Assembly: GCA_014218235.1 (NCBI GenBank)
Contig: CM024756.1
Span: forward strand, 68,206,015 to 68,270,014
Length of the DNA stretch: 64,000 bases
Direction of reading: 5' to 3'
Origin: Colocasia esculenta
Taxonomy: Eukaryota; Streptophyta; Magnoliopsida; Alismatales; Araceae
Positions 1-11,980 of this stretch are shown piece by piece (the stretch's first letter is position 1; each line of letters opens with the position of its first letter). Under the pieces are notes generated by a model. The model was not told where the DNA came from. It worked only from the letters and a program-made list of their open reading frames with translations, and searched no databases. Position numbers and translations under genes: made by a program.

Positions 1-2659
1 CTTTCAGATTTCCTAAATTAAAATCTCCTATCACATGCTCTCTAATCATTCCAACACATGAAAGTTCTACTCTCAATTAAGCTAAAACATCAAAGCAATT
101 TAGCATGAGTAGCTTACATACATGAAAGAAAACATTGCTAACATGGTTACTACTCATTCTTACACATGCACATAACCATTTTACATGCTTTAAGCTTGCT
201 GTTTTGACATGGTTAAACACTTTACAATCTAACACATGAAAGCTACATTCTCATTCAACCACAACGTGAGAGTAACATACGTGGAATGGTTTACACATAA
301 GTAAGGATTGTCCTAGTATGGATTCTACGCATTGTACCCATATAGCACATGATCATAACCACATTTATGTTGCTGTTCTAACATGATTTCAGATCATCAT
401 ATCATGGATTTCAATTTCACATCCTCACATTTTGGTTTCACATTTTTACACAATTTCTAATTCACATACTTCACTTTTTACACATTGCACATTTACACAT
501 GTTCACACTACACAATTTGCACATGATCACAATCACATTTCACATTTTACACTTTAGTGTCATTACACATAGTCCAAACCACCATAAGAATGACACATCA
601 CATCACATACACATAGACGCCACCTAGGCAATATAGTGACGACTCTTGGACTGCGCAGACCGGGAGAATAAGTCTCCACCCTAACCAGTGGTACTTGTCC
701 ACCTCCAGGATTTCATCCTAATGCTCTTAGGATCACAACACATTGAACCTTCCCATGGGGACTTTTCCATGGTACGGTTCCACAACCCTCTATGGAAGCA
801 GTATCACACTTGGCATAGTTTTACACATTACACATATCGGTTTTACACACATTTTACACATGACGCTCATATCTCATTCATTCTCTCATTCGCAACATGA
901 CTCTGTTTTCCTAATCATGCCACTACAGATGACATAATTTATCATTCAGAAATTTCACCAATCAGGTTGGGTTCCAGAAATTAATCATTTCACAATGGCA
1001 TGCATTAATTACCCATTTTGCATGGAAAATTCATATTGCATGGTATAGTTGTCCAAATGACCTGAGAATTTAACCACATGCTGATTTCGGGTTTAGGACC
1101 CCACATGAAAATTTTCACATTTTTCTGATCCAAAATGCAATTGCAGAAAATTTAACATAAATTCCCATATTATTCGAAATTCAATTTATCATGGGTATAA
1201 CATAAAAGTTCAGTTTAACAGATCATAACCCAGAACCCAATATACACAATGCCACAGGAATTTCCCGGATTTATTACACAACTCACGATTTATCAGAAAT
1301 TTAGCAATCCTACACATGTTTTCTATTTCCCAAGTATAAATTTTCAGTAAATCACATTGACATGGGAAAATTCCAGAAAATTCAGAGCAGAGACTGACGT
1401 ATATAGACATGATTCAACAGGATTAGGGCATCATAATTTCCCATGGATTATTAGGATCATGGGTGAACATACATGGCCATTCTTCCACATGCATTTTAAA
1501 TAAATAATAACTCAACCATCCACAAAATAAATGCACAACCATTCTCCCACACATTCCAACATTCACATTACGTAGCATAATAGGTTTACAATATATCCTC
1601 ATCGCAAAACACATCGAAAGCAATCATATATAAGGAGAGAACAGTTCACTATTCTGCCCAGATGAACTTAACGGCGATCTCTGGCCATTCCAGGCGTGGA
1701 CGACAAGATCGCTGGAGGCACACGGGGGATCTTGGCGTCAAGGCATTGACGCCAAGTTCCTGTCTGTGCAGGAACACAGACCGAGCTCCAAATAACCAGA
1801 AGAATGGGGGGATCTAGGACACGAGGAAAAATACATAAAATGATAAAACCCTATTTGACATCTACATGGACGATAGGGGTAGGTTACTTGCCTTCCAAAA
1901 ATCTCCAGAAGGATCAAAGGTGGCGGTGAAGCTCTCCTTGGGCAGTCCCAAGAAGCTCCCAAGAAAGCCTTCCTCCGGGTTCTTGAGCAAGCTCCACAGC
2001 AGGTCGAGGTCGGGGATGCCTTCCTCGATGCTACAGCTACCTCCTTGTCGTGGTAGATGGCTGGAACAAGCTTCAGATTGCCGGATTAAAGGTTGCAAAG
2101 GTGGGGTTTTGCTCACAGTAGTTAGGGCTTTTCTCTATCTCTCAAAAGAGGTCAAGAGAGGGAGTTTAGGGTTGCACTCGGGTTCAGATATAGGAGAGAG
2201 GCCTCTCCTATCCCGCAGGGGTGATGTGAACCCTTTCAGACCGTTGGGGACAGCTCCCCAATGGGTGAGCTAGCTTGCTCCCGAAATCCGGCTCTGCAAC
2301 GTATGTAGGTCAGAGAAATTAGCATCCACATCGCTGGATGCTGGACTTAGTGTTGGCGTCCATATGGTTGACGCCGACACAACACAAATGTCTATTGATC
2401 TTGACGCCAAGCTGGCCTTCGGCCAGAACTCAAAAACATGCATAAACCATGCACAACTTATACCTATATACGTGCCATATGCATACTATCATGTACACAC
2501 TACCATCATACCATTCATACATTATTTACAACTAACTTATACACATGCATACATAAGTATAAATAGTTAATACATATGTAGATATGTACATCTATGCATA
2601 CACAACATGAATTATTTACACAAAATTAAAATAATGTAACAAAATTCGAGGGCCTTACA
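1..2659 (-). mobile_element. Gypsy family A LTR (left part outside window)
   Basis: This stretch is collinear with the two LTRs of the Gypsy element further right (about 23248-27283 and 35090 onward). It shares the tract around 600-720 (GACGCCACCTAGGCAAT, then the GGTACTTGTCCACCTCCAGG region) and ends in the same CGAGGGCCTTACA. Read on the minus strand it begins TGTAAGG, so the LTR has minus-strand sense. It is more diverged than the other copies and is not interrupted at 2012-2016, where both other LTRs carry insertions. Just after it, at 2660, plus-strand Gypsy integrase sequence begins with no PPT or PBS. It is therefore most likely a solo LTR inserted in element N; the left duplication would lie before base 1. 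No credible gene lies here. Confidence 0.8.
2244..2261. repeat. Inverted repeat (hairpin) in family A LTR
   Basis: TTGGGGA and TCCCCAA are perfect 7-bp inverted arms around a 4-base loop. The same hairpin occurs at 26872-26889 in the left LTR of Gypsy A although the flanks have diverged. Its role is unknown; a structure in the LTR transcript is one possibility. Confidence 0.5.
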
Positions 2660-3089
2660 CTTGCAGTTTGAGGTTGGAGAATATGTGTTTTGAAAGTTTC
2701 ACCGACTAAAGGTGTTCTAAGGTTCAGCAAGAGAGGCAAGTTGAACCTCAGGTTTGTGGGTCCTTTTCAGATTTTGAAAGGATCAGAGAGACGACTTATA
2801 GGTTGGAGCTTCCGGCGGACTTCATGGATGGTCATGACGTGTTTCATGTCTCAATGTTGAGGAAGTATACCGAGATCCTTCTCAAGTGGTTAGTTATCAG
2901 CGGGATGATTTGAAGCCAGATATCACTATGTCAGAATATTCGGTGATGATCACAGGCAGGCGGACACAAAGATTGAGAAATAAAAACATCGAGTTAGTGA
3001 AAATTCGGTGGGAGAACAGGCAAGGTGGTGAAGATACTTGGGAATTGGCCGAAGAGATGTTCAAGATATATCCGTATTTGTTTGAGTAA
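2660..3089 (+). pseudogene. Gypsy N integrase C-terminal end (fragment)
   Basis: The plus strand encodes, with a frameshift and small losses, the tail of a plant Ty3/Gypsy integrase: EVGEYVFLKVSPTKG, then a FVGPFQIL-like segment, then a degenerate FHVSMLRKY motif near 2845-2870. It ends with a chromodomain-like tail (VKIRWENRQGGEDTWELAEE, then YPYLFE and stop at 3089). The same order is seen at 27599-27330 in Gypsy A. Everything upstream of the integrase tail is replaced by the family A LTR. The tail resembles those of chromoviruses (Tekay/Del-like); that assignment is an inference from a few motifs. Confidence 0.8.
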
Positions 3090-5458
3090 GTATTGTTTTT
3101 TTTTAGGTGATAGTTGGATGTGTTTTGAACTGTATTTGTGCTTATCACTTTAATTTCGAGGACGAAAGTTTTTTTAGGTGATAGTAATGTAATAAACGGC
3201 AGGTTCGGATCGAGGTTTACCGGGTTTGGAGGCCAGTGTGCGGCCATTGTTGGGCCATGGAGGTCTATAGGTGTTTTTACAAGTTTTATGGGTCAAGAGG
3301 TAGGTAGGAGAGCTGGGCATCCTAGCCCAGATTGGGCTCTGTCGGGCTCTTTGAGATCGCGTTGCATACAGATGATGCGATTCTCATGGGGTTATCGCGT
3401 CCGTATTCCCGACGCGATTAGGATCCTAATCACGGTCACTATATGGGACGCGATTATGCACCGCCGTTACGTGGTTGTCGCTGTATGCGCGCCGCGTGGC
3501 ACATGTAGGACATCGCGCGTTTTAATTACGTCGACAACGTTGGATGCGTTTCTTAACGCGCCGGGTATGTGCAACGCGATTCGATTGTGTGCTGTTAAGT
3601 GTATCTTCCCCTGGCCGAATAGTGCATTCACACTGCTCAGGCCTGGGGAAGATGCTGTAGTAGCTGTGAAGGTGTTCTTGGCTGTTTGGGGGCAATTGGA
3701 GTTTGTTCAGCGTAATTCCGGAGTGTGGGCGAGCGTCGGAGCATGGGGAATCCCTTGGCAGCATCGGATTTGTGTGTGCTTCATAGGTAGGGGAACTCTA
3801 CCTGGTTTCTTACTCAGTTTGCATGATGTAAGGTTGTGTGGATCATGGTTTGAGGGTTCCTTTTGTTGGGAATTGCATGGGCTTGATAGCAAGCATGTGT
3901 AGGAACCCATTTGCATGTTTATTCCCAGCTTGACATGATTGTGGGACTGGGTGGAGTGATTTCCGGAATGAGTTTGTAAGGTATGTTCCTGAACTATGAA
4001 AGGCGTCCAGTACAGTGGACGCGTTCTTATGAATGCATCGCTTACACCCGACGCGATTCAGAGTCAAGTAGCATCCGGTATGTCCGAGGTGTTTTAGTTA
4101 ATGAATAGCGGCGTCTGTATTGGACGCGATTTAGAAAGTGGCCACCCGAGGTCTGGTGTGCTATGGCCTGTTTGTCCGGTTTCTGTCTCACGTTGCTTGG
4201 GCTGAGCTACCAAGGCAATGTAGGGTCTGTGTGAGTTGTGTTGACCCTTGTCGTGATTGTTATCGAGGTGTTTTGTGTGGAATTGTGTGCATAGCAAGTT
4301 GGGTGTTACGCCTTCCGTAGTTACCTCTTCAGCTGGTTACCCTAGCACCGGGTGCTTAGGGCTTGTCCTGGTATGAGAGTACCGTCGAGGTTTGTGTCGT
4401 CTTCCTGGACACCCTCACTCCTGTGTTTGAGTAGTACGTCCGGCTGAGGGAAAGACGACAGGGAACAACGGCTTGTGTTTGTGGGTGTACGGCCATTTGT
4501 AGCACGCTCTTGGTTGAGGGACAGACACCAGTAGACGTACTGATCCTCAGCTAGTCCTGTTCTAGTGCCTCACTTTAGGGTTCTCGACCGGAGCAGTACT
4601 TATGCAATCTCCATTGATAAATTTTTGTAACAATCACACCAATCCAATGAACAATCTCCATTGATAAATTTTTGTAACAATCACACCAAGCCTGTTCCAG
4701 TGCCTCACTTTAGGGTTCTCAGCCGGAGCCCCTAAAGGTGTCAGGCTTGGTCCTGCAGCAGTGTTGCTAACAGGCATGGTGTGGTTAGTCTCCACAGTTC
4801 TTGTCTTTGTTGAGGTGGAGCGGCAGCTAGACCCTTCGTCCGTGGCTGCGAGGCTGAGAGGCGTACTTGTGTTGTTTGTCCTAGTCTGTGGCTGGTGTCG
4901 CGAACCAGTTCTCGTGACTCATGTTCGATGTACCCTTTCTTTAGCTTGTACACTTGTGCATGTGTTGTCGTTTATTTATCCACACTGTAGTATCATGCTT
5001 AGATTATTACAACTGTTACATGATTTACAGCTTTGATATAAATTGTGTTTCTCGGCTTTGGGGGTGTTACCCTACTGAGCCAATGACTTGTGAGGCTCAC
5101 CCCTTTTTTTCCAGGTGAGAGAGAGCAGGAGGATTCACGTCTCTCCTCTAGTACTGGTCATCGCCGTAGTGGAGTCGGGCCCTCACCACCTGCAGAGTAA
5201 AGTTTTTACTTGTGGAGCCTTTGGGGTTTATCCTGGGCTATTGTATCTTGTATAATGACTATGTATGGAACTTAGTATGAACATTTCATGTGAACATGTG
5301 TGAGCAATGTATCATATATGTGTTTTGTGTGTTTCTTTTATATTTTCATGGACATATGTGGTTAATATCCCTTGCGAGGCTTTGGCCCGATCGCGAGAGA
5401 CGGAGTCATGTTAGGCTCGTTAATGGGTTAACGGGTTTGAACGGCGTGGTCCATTACG
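3090..5458 (+). mobile_element. Gypsy N 3' untranslated region and 3' LTR
   Basis: After the pol stop comes a short non-coding stretch with the usual TTCGAGGACGAAA motif (about 3152) and a decayed polypurine tract. The LTR probably begins TGTAATAAACGG at 3188. Its last 1.1 kb (about 4320-5458) matches, in opposite orientation, the solo LTR at 30913-33201. Shared tracts include GTACGTCCGGCTGAGGGAAA near 4434 and CTTGCGAGGCT near 5372. The end near 5458 is placed by alignment to that copy. Open frames inside, such as one at 3138-3902, are chance readings of LTR sequence. Confidence 0.7.
4559..4731. repeat. Local direct repeats inside the N LTR
   Basis: A 38-bp segment starting CAATCTCCATTGATAAA occurs at 4605-4642 and 4652-4689. 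A second segment of about 37 bp (GTTCTAGTGCCTCACTTTAG and on) occurs at 4559 and 4694, 135 bp apart. The related solo LTR I seems to have only one copy of the second segment, so the duplication is local to this copy. Confidence 0.75.
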
Positions 5459-6376
5459 AGGACCCTCTATTGTGAATATCTACAAAAATGTACATTTGCT
5501 ATTCTTTATGGCCTCCCTCACCTTCACCTCACTAAACACCTTCATATTGTTCTTCCTCTCTCCCACATATCAAATCAGATCAGTCCAAATCTTTTCCATT
5601 GCTGAGTCTAAGAGTGAAGACCAGTGGGCTAGGGGCCATCAGTCCCTCTATAGATAGTTTCTACTTGCAAGATCTGAAAGGTTCCCACCTTTAGACCATC
5701 CTCTCACACTGTCAGAATGGTTTGTCATCCACCACAGAAAGTCTTGGGCCCCTTCATCCAAAGGGAAATCAAATAATATCCGGCACTTCCAGATGTTCCA
5801 AGACTACAGATTTGTCAACAAATTGCCAGAAGTTCAGATTGGCCATTTCAGGGGAGCCATTGCTTAGCTCAGAACTGAGAACCCTGTCAACACCTCCCTT
5901 TAGGTAGATTTTGCTACCCTCAAGCTACCAGAGGTTGTCTTCCTTCCCAAGCTTAATTCCTTGCTCATGGACTCTACTGTGGGAACCATTATCTTTGTAA
6001 GATTTGCTAGAGTAATGGCTAGAATCATAGTCCATCAGGGTGCTCCTCTTGCCTTCCACAGATTTCTCTTCCGAGAATATCACTGAGGTCATATCAAGTC
6101 TGAAGTTCTAGCCCCTCTTCTGTCTGAATGTGAAAGGCTCTCCCCATCTAATTGGGAAAAGCACTATCCTCAAGCTGCTCAGCAGCTGCTCAATCTCAAT
6201 CTATCCCTGGCCAGATCCAACAAACCCTCTGTGTCTGCAGAAGAATTCTTGGACCTCAACTCAATTAATTTGGTTCAAGACCCTTTTGATATTTGGGTTG
6301 AAAGGTACAAGGTGTACTTACCCTTGAAGAAGGATCTGAAGCAGCAGCAGATTTTCTACCCAATCTCCATGATAAA
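5459..6376 (+). pseudogene. Fragment of Sirevirus post-pol extra ORF
   Basis: With frameshifts and stops, the plus strand translates to a diverged copy of the C-terminal domain of the extra ORF in Copia C (41877-41150) and G (62496-61660). Matching blocks include EDQWA near 5620, LSEWF near 5720, NKLPEVQI near 5818, FREYH near 6070, LAPLLSECERL near 6108, SAEEFLDLNSI near 6232 and FYPIS near 6354. The order is the same as in C. In C this ORF lies between pol and the 3' LTR. Here it lies just before the 5' LTR remnant of J, so it may be the tail of a neighbouring element that shared an LTR with J. Function unknown. Confidence 0.75.
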
Positions 6377-6582
6377 TTTTCTACCCAATCTCCATTGGCT
6401 TGGTGTGATTGTTCTTTGTGTGATTGTTCATTTGCTTCCACACTGCTACTCTCTATCATACTCAACTAACCAAACTTTCAAGTGATAATTTTCTGCGTTT
6501 AAGTTTCTGTTTCAGATTATAGAAAACCTATTCACCCCCCCCCTTCTAGGTTAGTTGCTGCCATACCGAAAGGGCCAACAAG

Positions 6583-6597
6583 TGGTATCAGAGCGAG
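6583..6597 (+). promoter_or_regulatory. Primer binding site of J (initiator Met tRNA)
   Basis: TGGTATCAGAGCGAG lies 2 bp after the LTR end (GGGCCAACA, 6580). It is the standard plant initiator-Met tRNA complement used by Copia and Gypsy elements. Confidence 0.9.
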
Positions 6598-6642
6598 GTT
6601 CTCTGATCAATCAAGAAGATCCAACGATCTTACAGAAGGTCC

Positions 6643-8428
6643 ATGGCAGCTCAAGGATTTTCTGAAGGTCAATCAGTCATCAGACCTCCATTCTTCGATG
6701 GAGAGGATTATCAATACTAGAAAATGAGAATGGAATACTTCATTTGAGGCACAGACTTTGATCTGTGGTAGGTAATAGAGGTAGGTGATTTTGTTATTGT
6801 TCCTGCTGAAGGTACTACTGCCATTACAGCAGCTGATAAGAGTAAATTATCTCTAAACTTTAAAGCAAAGAACTATTTATGTTGTGCCTTATCCAAAAGA
6901 GAATTTAGTAGAGTATCTGCATGTAAATCTGCAAAAGAAATGTGGAATAAACTACAAGTAACTTATGAAGGAACAGATAAAGATAAACAAACTAGGATAG
7001 ATATTCTTGTCTCACAATATGAGCAATTTAAAATGCTTCCAAATGAAAATATCACTCAGATGTATAATAGATTTTCGAGCATAGTAGTTGGTCTAAGTTC
7101 TCTTGGAAAAAATCTTTCTAATGAGGAAGCTGTTAGAATGATACTTAGGTCTTTAACTCTTTCATGGACCCCTAAGGTCACCACTATTGAAGAAGCCCAT
7201 GATCTAACCAAATTTTCCATTGATAAATTAATTGGCTCTCTCATGGCACATGAAAATCAATATGGAGCGACTATCTGAAAGCTCATCCAAGAAAAAATTT
7301 ACTAATGCTCTTAAAGTTGTAGCTGCTCCTTCCACCTCTTCCTCTTCTAGTTCAAAAAATACAGGATCTGAGGACAGTAATGTAGATGATGTACTGTCCA
7401 AGCTTCAGAAAATTCTTAAGAAGAAGAAGAATGGATCAAGAAGGATCCAAAAGAAAGAGAAAAAGGAGAAAGAACCAGTCTGCTATGAATGCAAAAAATC
7501 TGGACATCTGAGACCAGATTGTCCAAGACTCAAGAAGACTGGTCAACCAGAAAAATCCAAGAAGTAGTACAAGAAATTCAAAAGAAAAGCCATGGCGGCT
7601 GCTTGGGACAATGAAGAGACCACAACTTCATAATCATCAAGCTCAAATTCCGAAAAAGAGCAGGAAAGTTTAGCCCTCATAGTAGGAGTAGATGAGGTAC
7701 ATTCTGACCCATCGTTTGATTCGTGCACTGATTCAGGGTCAGAGTCTGAAGACCTAGAAGATGTCTTTAATGAACTTTATGAAAAACATAAAATTGTCAT
7801 AAAAGAATTAAAGAATCTGAAAAATAATTATACTTGCTTAGAAAACACTAACTCTTATCTTAATCAGAAATGGAACAATTGGAAACAAAATTGAAGGAAA
7901 GTAAAGATAATAATCATCTTTTGAATGAATACTTAACAAGTAAAAATAATAAAAAATTAGAGTTAGAAAAAAAATTAAAAACTATAACTGAAGAGAATCT
8001 TTATTTAAAAGAATTAGTTAGAAAGTTAATTAAAGGGAAAACATCTCTAGCTCTATGCTTAAAAGGATCAAAATATAGAAACAATAAACAAGGTCTTGGA
8101 TACGAACCTCTTGAAAAAGGAAAACAAGTCATAATTCCTGAAAAATATCCCTTGCCAATATTTGTAAAAGAAATTAAGATGCCTCATAAAATGGCGCCTG
8201 TAATAAACAATTTTTGCAAAAGAAAAAGGTTTCTAAAAAGTGTGATCTAAATAGACATTACAAAGACAATCAGAACTGTAAAACAAATGATATTCAGTGC
8301 TGCTCTCATTGCAATAAATTAGGACACACAGTAAACACCTGCACAACAAGGCACCTAGTATGGATTCTGAAAAGATATTTTCATGCATCTAACCATCAAG
8401 GACCCAAAAGATTGGATACCTACTTCTG
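6643..8428 (+). pseudogene. Copia J gag polyprotein (degenerate)
   Basis: Starts ATG at 6643 (MAAQGFSEGQ, then PPFFDGEDY), the usual Copia gag N-terminus, followed by a UBN2-type region (WNKLQVTYEGTDK at 6940; best frame 6940-7278). A first CCHC knuckle, CYECKKSGHLRPDC, lies at about 7481-7522. An acidic, serine-rich segment and a Lys/Glu-rich coiled coil follow (7590-8060), then a second knuckle, CSHCNKLGHTVNTC, near 8301-8342. Stops at about 6718 and 7276 and several frameshifts break it. The order matches the gag of Copia C, which has lost the first knuckle. The frame ends near 8428 and no protease follows. As a family, gag packages the element RNA in cytoplasmic particles. Confidence 0.85.
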
Positions 8429-8838
8429 AGTAGTTTATTTGTAGGATAGCCTAGGAGCATCAGGATCAAGGATGCTCAAGGCATTGGTGACTGCCAGCTC
8501 TTCATCTAACACATATCTGAAGACAGAGTAGTCACAAACTATTTTTAATTTATAGTACTACTAATAACTGTGTGCAAGTCTCATTCAGGTGGAGCCTCTC
8601 AGGGGGAGCACAGACTAAGGGGGAGTTATTCATTAATTTCAATCATTGTTGAACCCCTCAATGGTAAGAAGTTTTCACAAAAAGGGGAGAGAATGCATGG
8701 TAAGATCCTTCCTTTTTGATTAGTGACAAAAATGGGGAGAGTATGCATAATCTGTGAATTTTCTGTAGTTTCTATGCTTTAAATATATTTTTTAAAGAAA
8801 ATCCTCATAAGTTTCGTCATCACCAAAAAGGGGGAGAT
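8429..8838 (+). promoter_or_regulatory. J 3' non-coding region with repeated polypurine tracts
   Basis: Between the gag remnant and the 3' LTR there is no coding sequence. PPT-like tracts recur: AGGGGGAGCACAG near 8599, AAGGGGGAGTTATT near 8619, AAAAAGGGGAGAGAATGCAT near 8678, AAAAATGGGGAGAGTATGCA near 8729, and the functional-looking AAAAAGGGGGAGAT at 8825-8838 that abuts the LTR. Multiple PPTs are a known trait of Sireviruses. Confidence 0.75.
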
Positions 8839-9153
8839 TGTTGAACCACTCTATATTTTACCCTTAAATTTTGGTGATAACAAAACTTATGATTAATTAA
8901 ATATTATTAAATATATTTAATATTATATTTTCTAAATAAATATAAATTTATGGTACTATCGCTGTGTGATTTGCATGAAAAGTCAAATCAATGTCTATTC
9001 AATATACATCGATTTAATTCATAAAGTGCCATATAGATTTCAATTAAACATGGATTCTGTTGAAAACATTGATTTCACTTAAACATCAATTCCTTGACAA
9101 TTCTATTGATTTCACTTAAACATTAATTCTATTCACTTAAACATGGATTCTGT

Positions 9154-11980
9154 CAGAAAGAGCTCCTTGACAATCCTCATGACGACATCATTCAGGAAAT
9201 GAATAGAATTGCAGGAACGATTACTTTAAAGCTTTGGAGATTGAAGAGATGTATGCAAAGCAGAAATCAAAACAGCAATGGCTGACCCTTGGTGATTCTA
9301 ATACAAAGTTTTTCCATGCTTCCATCAAGGCCCGGAGAATGTATAATTCTATCAAGCAGTGCAAGTCTAGTGATGGCTCTATTCTTACTTCTGAAGAGGA
9401 TATCCGTAACCATGCTCTTTCCTTCTATACAAATCTTCTAAACAAGCATCATGACAATCGCAATCCTGACTTTTTAGTTCGGAATGGTCTTCATGAGGAA
9501 GATATCAATAATCTCAGTGTTCCGTTCACTCTCGAAGATGTTCGTCAGATGGTTTTTAACTCTCCTAGGGATAAAAGTTCTGGCCCGGATGGATTCACCT
9601 CGGAATTTTTTACCAGTTGTTGGAGTATTGTTGGGGATTTATTCTCCAAAGCTATTATTTCCTTCTTTGAGGATGGCTACTGGGAAAATCAGCTAAATTC
9701 CACTTTCATAGCTTTGATTCCCAAAACTAAGCATGCTGAATCCCTGGATCAATTTCGGCCCATATCTCTTTGCAATTTCATCTACAAGGTTATCACTAAG
9801 TTAATGGCGGATCGTATGAAGCTTGTTCTCCCATCTGTTATTAGTCCTCATCAGGTGGCCTTTATCCCAGGGAGAAGAATCCAGAGTAATATTCTCCTGG
9901 CTAATGATTTGGCTAGAGACTTACATTCTAAGCACAAGGGGAGTCGCATATGTCTCAAAGCTGACCTTTGCAAGGCTTTTGACTCCGTTTCTTGGGAGTT
10001 TATTTACTATATGATGCATCAAATGAACTTCCCTGACAAATGGATTCGTTGGATCAAATGTTGTCTGGAATCTTCAAAGTTCTCAGTCCTTGTGAATGGT
10101 AGTCCGGTTGGATTCTTCAAGAGTTCCAATGGCATTCGCCAAGGTGATCCTCTATCACCTTACTTATTTACTATTGTTATGGAAGGCTTTACTTGCCTAA
10201 TTGAAGAAGTTGTCCGCAATAAGGCAATAAGGGTTCCCTACGCTGGCAATATCTCTATCTCCCATTTTGTTTTTGCTGATGACTTAATCATCTTTTTTAA
10301 GGATGATGTCTCTTCGGCTATTGCTATCAAGAATTTGCTGGAAGAATTTTACTACTACTCTGGTCTTCTTTTGAATTCTGAGAAGAGTCAGCTTTACATT
10401 GGTGGCAAGGTTAAAAACAAAATTGCTATTCAAGGAGCCCTTAAAATCCCTACCGGTCAGTTGCCTACTCCTTATTTGGGCCTGCCCCTTGTTAGTACTT
10501 CTATCAAGAAGAAGCATTGCCAGCCAATTATTGATAAAATCAAAGAGCGAATTGAGACTTGGAGAACCAGATTCCTTTCTAGGGCAGGTAGATTGGAACT
10601 CATCAAATCTGTCCTTTCTACTTTCTCTATCTACTGGTCTGTTTCTTCCTTCTTCCAGTTGCCATCCTTCATGATATGAGCATATCCTGTGTAAGTTTTA
10701 TTGGCAAGGTCTTTCTACTCAAAACTCTATCCATATGGTGAGCTGGAAGGATATTGTAAACCTAAGAAGAAGGAGGTCTTGGTATCCGCTGCCTCATGGA
10801 TTGGAACAAGGCGTCTGCTACTAGAAACCATTGAGATATTTTGCAAAACAAGGATACTATTTGGATCAGATGGATTCATGAAAAGTACCTCAAGAAAGAG
10901 TCCATATGGACCATCAAGCAAAAACCTTATCACTCTTCGGCTTTCAAGTCTATTCTTAAGCAACGTCAATGGTTAATGCATCATATCACTTACCAAGTCG
11001 GTGAAGGTAGCAAGTTCAACTTTTTCTTTGATCCTTGGATCCATGGTAAGAGTATTCATATGATTTTGGGAGACAGACTTCGTTAGCATCTTAGCCTTCA
11101 AAAAAATATCACCTGTGATGCCTTTATCCATCAGAGTAACTGGAGTTTACCGCCAAGGACTTCTATTGATATGTTTGACATTTACCCATTGATTCAAAGT
11201 GTGAATATCAGCCAGAGTGATGCCATCATCTGGAAGCATGGTAACTTTAGTGTAAAGGAAGTTTGGAATCTTATTAGGGAGCATCATCAATCTGTGGGTT
11301 GGCGGACTGGGTTTGGAAGGGACCTACAATCCAACGATTTTCCCTAACTTGTTGGCAGGCGATCTTACATAAACTTCCAACCATCAATAATTTGAGGAGA
11401 AGAGGTTTTCAATTCCCTAGTAAATGTATCCTTTGCTACCACTCTGACGAATATGAAGATCATCTTTTCTTTCAGTGTCCTTATTCCAATAAAGTCTGGG
11501 GTGAGATTCTCCACAGTTGAACATTCAGAGGCGCCCTCAGGCTACTGTTTTGCAGGAAATGAAGTCTCTCAGAAACAACTTCAGGAAAGATGGTTTGGTA
11601 CAAATTTAGCTAGACTCTTGTTTCGGGCCTCCATCTGGTGGATCTGGAGAGAAAGGGCACTAGAACATTTGAAGGTGTTGCTACTTCTGCTATACACATA
11701 ACGCTCTCTATCATTCAAGATGTTTGGTCATGTGTTGAAGCAATCCCTTACAACCATATTTTGACTGGTCGGTCTAAGTCTCTTTGTAACAGATTCAATA
11801 TTATTTTACATCCTTCTCGGTAGTTGTCCCCTCCTGGTTCTTTTTGTTTTGGGGATAGTCACTAGCATGTAGTGTCATCTCTTCTTTCCTTACTTGGTCT
11901 ATTGAGTTTCTAAACTCAATCACTATGTAATTTACCTTATTTTATTTATTCATTCCCTTTGGTTGACCGACCAAAAAAAA
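9154..11980 (+). mobile_element. LINE M, 5'-truncated L1-type element
   Basis: Plus-strand non-LTR retrotransposon: RT and C-terminal region, a 3' tail GGTTGACCGACC and a short poly-A (to 11980). It starts just upstream of the RT (about 9154), so ORF1 and the endonuclease are absent, as is usual after incomplete reverse transcription. It sits in the 35-bp array of the J LTR. ATTCTGT (9147-9153) and ATTCTAT (11981-11987) may be an imperfect target duplication, but the array makes this ambiguous. The tail is the same as in LINE B. Confidence 0.85.
9234..11823 (+). pseudogene. LINE M ORF2: RT and zf-RVT region
   Basis: An open frame of 481 codons (9234-10679) covers the RT: KQQWLTLGDSNTKFFH at the start, SSGPDGFTSEFF, DQFRPISLCNFIYKV, HQVAFIPGRRIQSNILLAND, KADLCKAFDSVSWEF, GIRQGDPLSPYLF and the catalytic FADDLI near 10270. 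After a stop at 10677 the protein continues in shifted frames. These include HMVSW near 10733 and the zf-RVT-like block at 11299-11520 with CILCYHSDEYEDHLFFQCPY, whose Cys/His residues probably bind zinc. The frame then decays to 11823. The family reverse-transcribes its own RNA at a nicked target in the nucleus. The RT part is well preserved, which suggests a fairly recent insertion. Confidence 0.88.

Noticed and set aside
3138..3902. 254-codon open frame as a host gene
   Set aside because: It lies fully within the N LTR, has no domain I recognise and no similarity between frames of the related LTR I. It looks like chance reading in a GC-richer stretch.
6583..6597. Part of a tRNA gene
   Set aside because: TGGTATCAGAGC is the complement of the tRNA 3' end and lies at an LTR edge; no cloverleaf follows. 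The same holds at 34478-34493 and 53091-53105.
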